A DNA stretch of 5,230 bases from NCBI GenBank assembly GCA_964566145.1, contig CAZMHN010000032.1:1-5230 (forward strand). Reading direction: 5' to 3'. The notes under the pieces were generated by a model. The model saw nothing but the letters and a program-made list of their open reading frames with translations. It did not search any database and was not told the DNA's origin. The translations under genes were made by a program, and so were the position numbers. Of this stretch, positions 4,483-5,230 are shown in pieces; position 1 is the first letter of the stretch; each line of letters begins with the position of its first letter. This stretch comes from CAZMHN01 sp964566145. Lineage in GTDB: Bacteria > Patescibacteriota > Patescibacteriia > Veblenbacterales > UBA10138.

Positions 4483-5230
4483 GGCCGCGGAATTTGAAAC
4501 CGATACAAGCTGAAATCAAGGAACTCCGCCTGCTGCCTTTGAAGCTCCAACCCGTACTGCGCCAGACGGCGGTTCGCGAGGGAAAAATCGTTCGGCTGCC
4601 AGGTGGGGTGGAAGCGGTACACCGGGATGCCCGACTGAATGAGCCTGCGCACGGATTCGTAATCGCCCGGATTCACCAGATCGTGGATGACGGCGCGCTC
4701 GGGCCAGAACAGCTTGTCCGTGTTGCCCGCGACGATTACGCTTGGGGCTTCGGTCATAGCCTGCACCTCCCGGCTCCAAGCTTCGAACCTAAGAATGTTC
4801 CGGCGTACCGCCACCAGCCCCTCCAGCGGCTCCCACAGCACCAGGGTCAAGGAAAGCACGCCGTACGCGCCCACGGCCGCGAGAGCGGCGTACCTGTGCC
4901 ACCGGCCCTTGTCCGCAAGCAGGCCAAGGGCGCGTCCGGCCGGCCAAGTAAGGAGCGCGAACAGCGGCAACCAGTATCTCATGTAAGAAGTGCCGAGCGT
5001 GACCGCCGCGGGGTCGGGGTTGTCGTGGAAGCTCCAGCTGCCGTACAGCACGACGAGCCATGCGCCTGCGACAAGCGCGGCCACGAAGCAGGCGCGCTCG
5101 GCGGTGTGCAATTTTTTCCACTGCGCCAGCAACACGACAACGCCCAGCGACGCCAGCACGAACCACCACCACTGTATGCTCACGAAGTAGCTGGCGGCGC
5201 TTTCAAGCATCGCGCGCGGATGGAACCCGA
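4479..5230 (-). CDS. Polytopic membrane protein, glycosyltransferase (PMT/ArnT-like) C-terminal part; 5' end beyond window
   Basis: The reading frame is open to the right edge. The ATG at 5210-5208 is probably internal, since the upstream codons GFHPRA are in frame and no Shine-Dalgarno precedes it. Numbering from that Met, about four membrane helices are visible: 8-29 (FVSIQWWWFVLASLGVVVLL), 40-58, 79-99 and 107-126. A motif in the loop, DNPDPAAVTLGTSYMRYWLP (63-82), resembles conserved loops I recall in lipid-linked-sugar glycosyltransferases of candidate phyla. The last 115 residues (129-243) form a soluble domain containing SVIVAGNTDKLFWPERAVI (157-175) and a Trp/Phe-rich region, probably outside the membrane. 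The architecture, many helices then a C-terminal exterior domain, fits the GT-C fold, but the N-terminal catalytic loop that would prove it is not in the window. It overlaps the next gene by ATGA. It could instead be another multi-helix envelope protein. Confidence 0.7.
   Translation of the reverse strand, partial: GFHPRAMLESAASYFVSIQWWWFVLASLGVVVLLAQWKKLHTAERACFVAALVAGAWLVVLYGSWSFHDNPDPAAVTLGTSYMRYWLPLFALLTWPAGRALGLLADKGRWHRYAALAAVGAYGVLSLTLVLWEPLEGLVAVRRNILRFEAWSREVQAMTEAPSVIVAGNTDKLFWPERAVIHDLVNPGDYESVRRLIQSGIPVYRFHPTWQPNDFSLANRRLAQYGLELQRQQAEFLDFSLYRFQIPRP

Larger units (their letters stand above)
1..5230 (-). other. Putative polycistronic block of eight genes
   Basis: All eight genes lie on the minus strand. 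Junctions in transcription order are -4, -4, +4, -4, +12, +13 and +1 bases. No hairpin followed by a T-run is seen at any junction and no good promoter is visible, so the unit probably begins beyond the right edge and ends beyond the left edge. Co-transcription is inferred from spacing. In streamlined genomes such packing can also occur between unrelated genes. Confidence 0.6.

Noticed and set aside
5208..5210. ATG at 5210 as the true start of the polytopic membrane protein
   Set aside because: The frame stays open to the window edge with plausible coding (GFHPRA) and the protein would lack most of a GT-C enzyme, so it is treated as internal.

Overview
The window is a single gene block transcribed entirely from the minus strand. 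Eight genes are packed with almost no intergenic DNA: two are cut by the window edges and six are complete. Base composition is GC-rich (about 60% by eye). Nothing indicates a mobile element, CRISPR array, structured RNA gene or tRNA.

Organism: the likeliest source is an uncultivated, small-genome bacterium of the Candidate Phyla Radiation (Patescibacteria) type; a DPANN-like archaeon is the main alternative. This is inference. It rests on a Thermotoga/archaea-type S-adenosylhomocysteinase, a membrane protein end with an NPDP...SYxRYWLP signature and a hypothetical protein with a YDD-x(4)-VD motif that I associate from memory with such genomes, frequent ATA isoleucine codons despite the high GC, and very tight packing. 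No rRNA is present to settle it.

Layout in transcription order (right to left). (1) 5230-4479: C-terminal part of a polytopic membrane protein resembling a PMT/ArnT-like glycosyltransferase. (2) 4482-3949: a membrane-anchored beta-rich exported protein. (3) 3952-3602: a small four-helix membrane protein. These three are joined by 4-nt ATGA overlaps and look like an envelope or surface-glycan module. (4) 3597-3178: a HIT-family nucleotide hydrolase. (5) 3181-1961: S-adenosylhomocysteine hydrolase, again joined by an ATGA overlap. (6) 1948-1019: a 309-residue protein of unknown function. (7) 1005-445: an HD-domain phosphohydrolase of the YfbR/HDDC2 5'-nucleotidase type. (8) 443-1: the N-terminal part of RmlB, dTDP-glucose 4,6-dehydratase.

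How they may work together: the middle block (HIT, SAHH, HD nucleotidase) concerns adenosine-containing metabolites: removal of S-adenosylhomocysteine after methylation, hydrolysis of nucleotide conjugates and dephosphorylation of nucleotides. The two ends (glycosyltransferase-like protein, RmlB) point to surface polysaccharide or glycoprotein synthesis. Co-transcription is inferred from spacing only; no convincing promoter or terminator is visible. There is no gene-free stretch longer than 13 bases.
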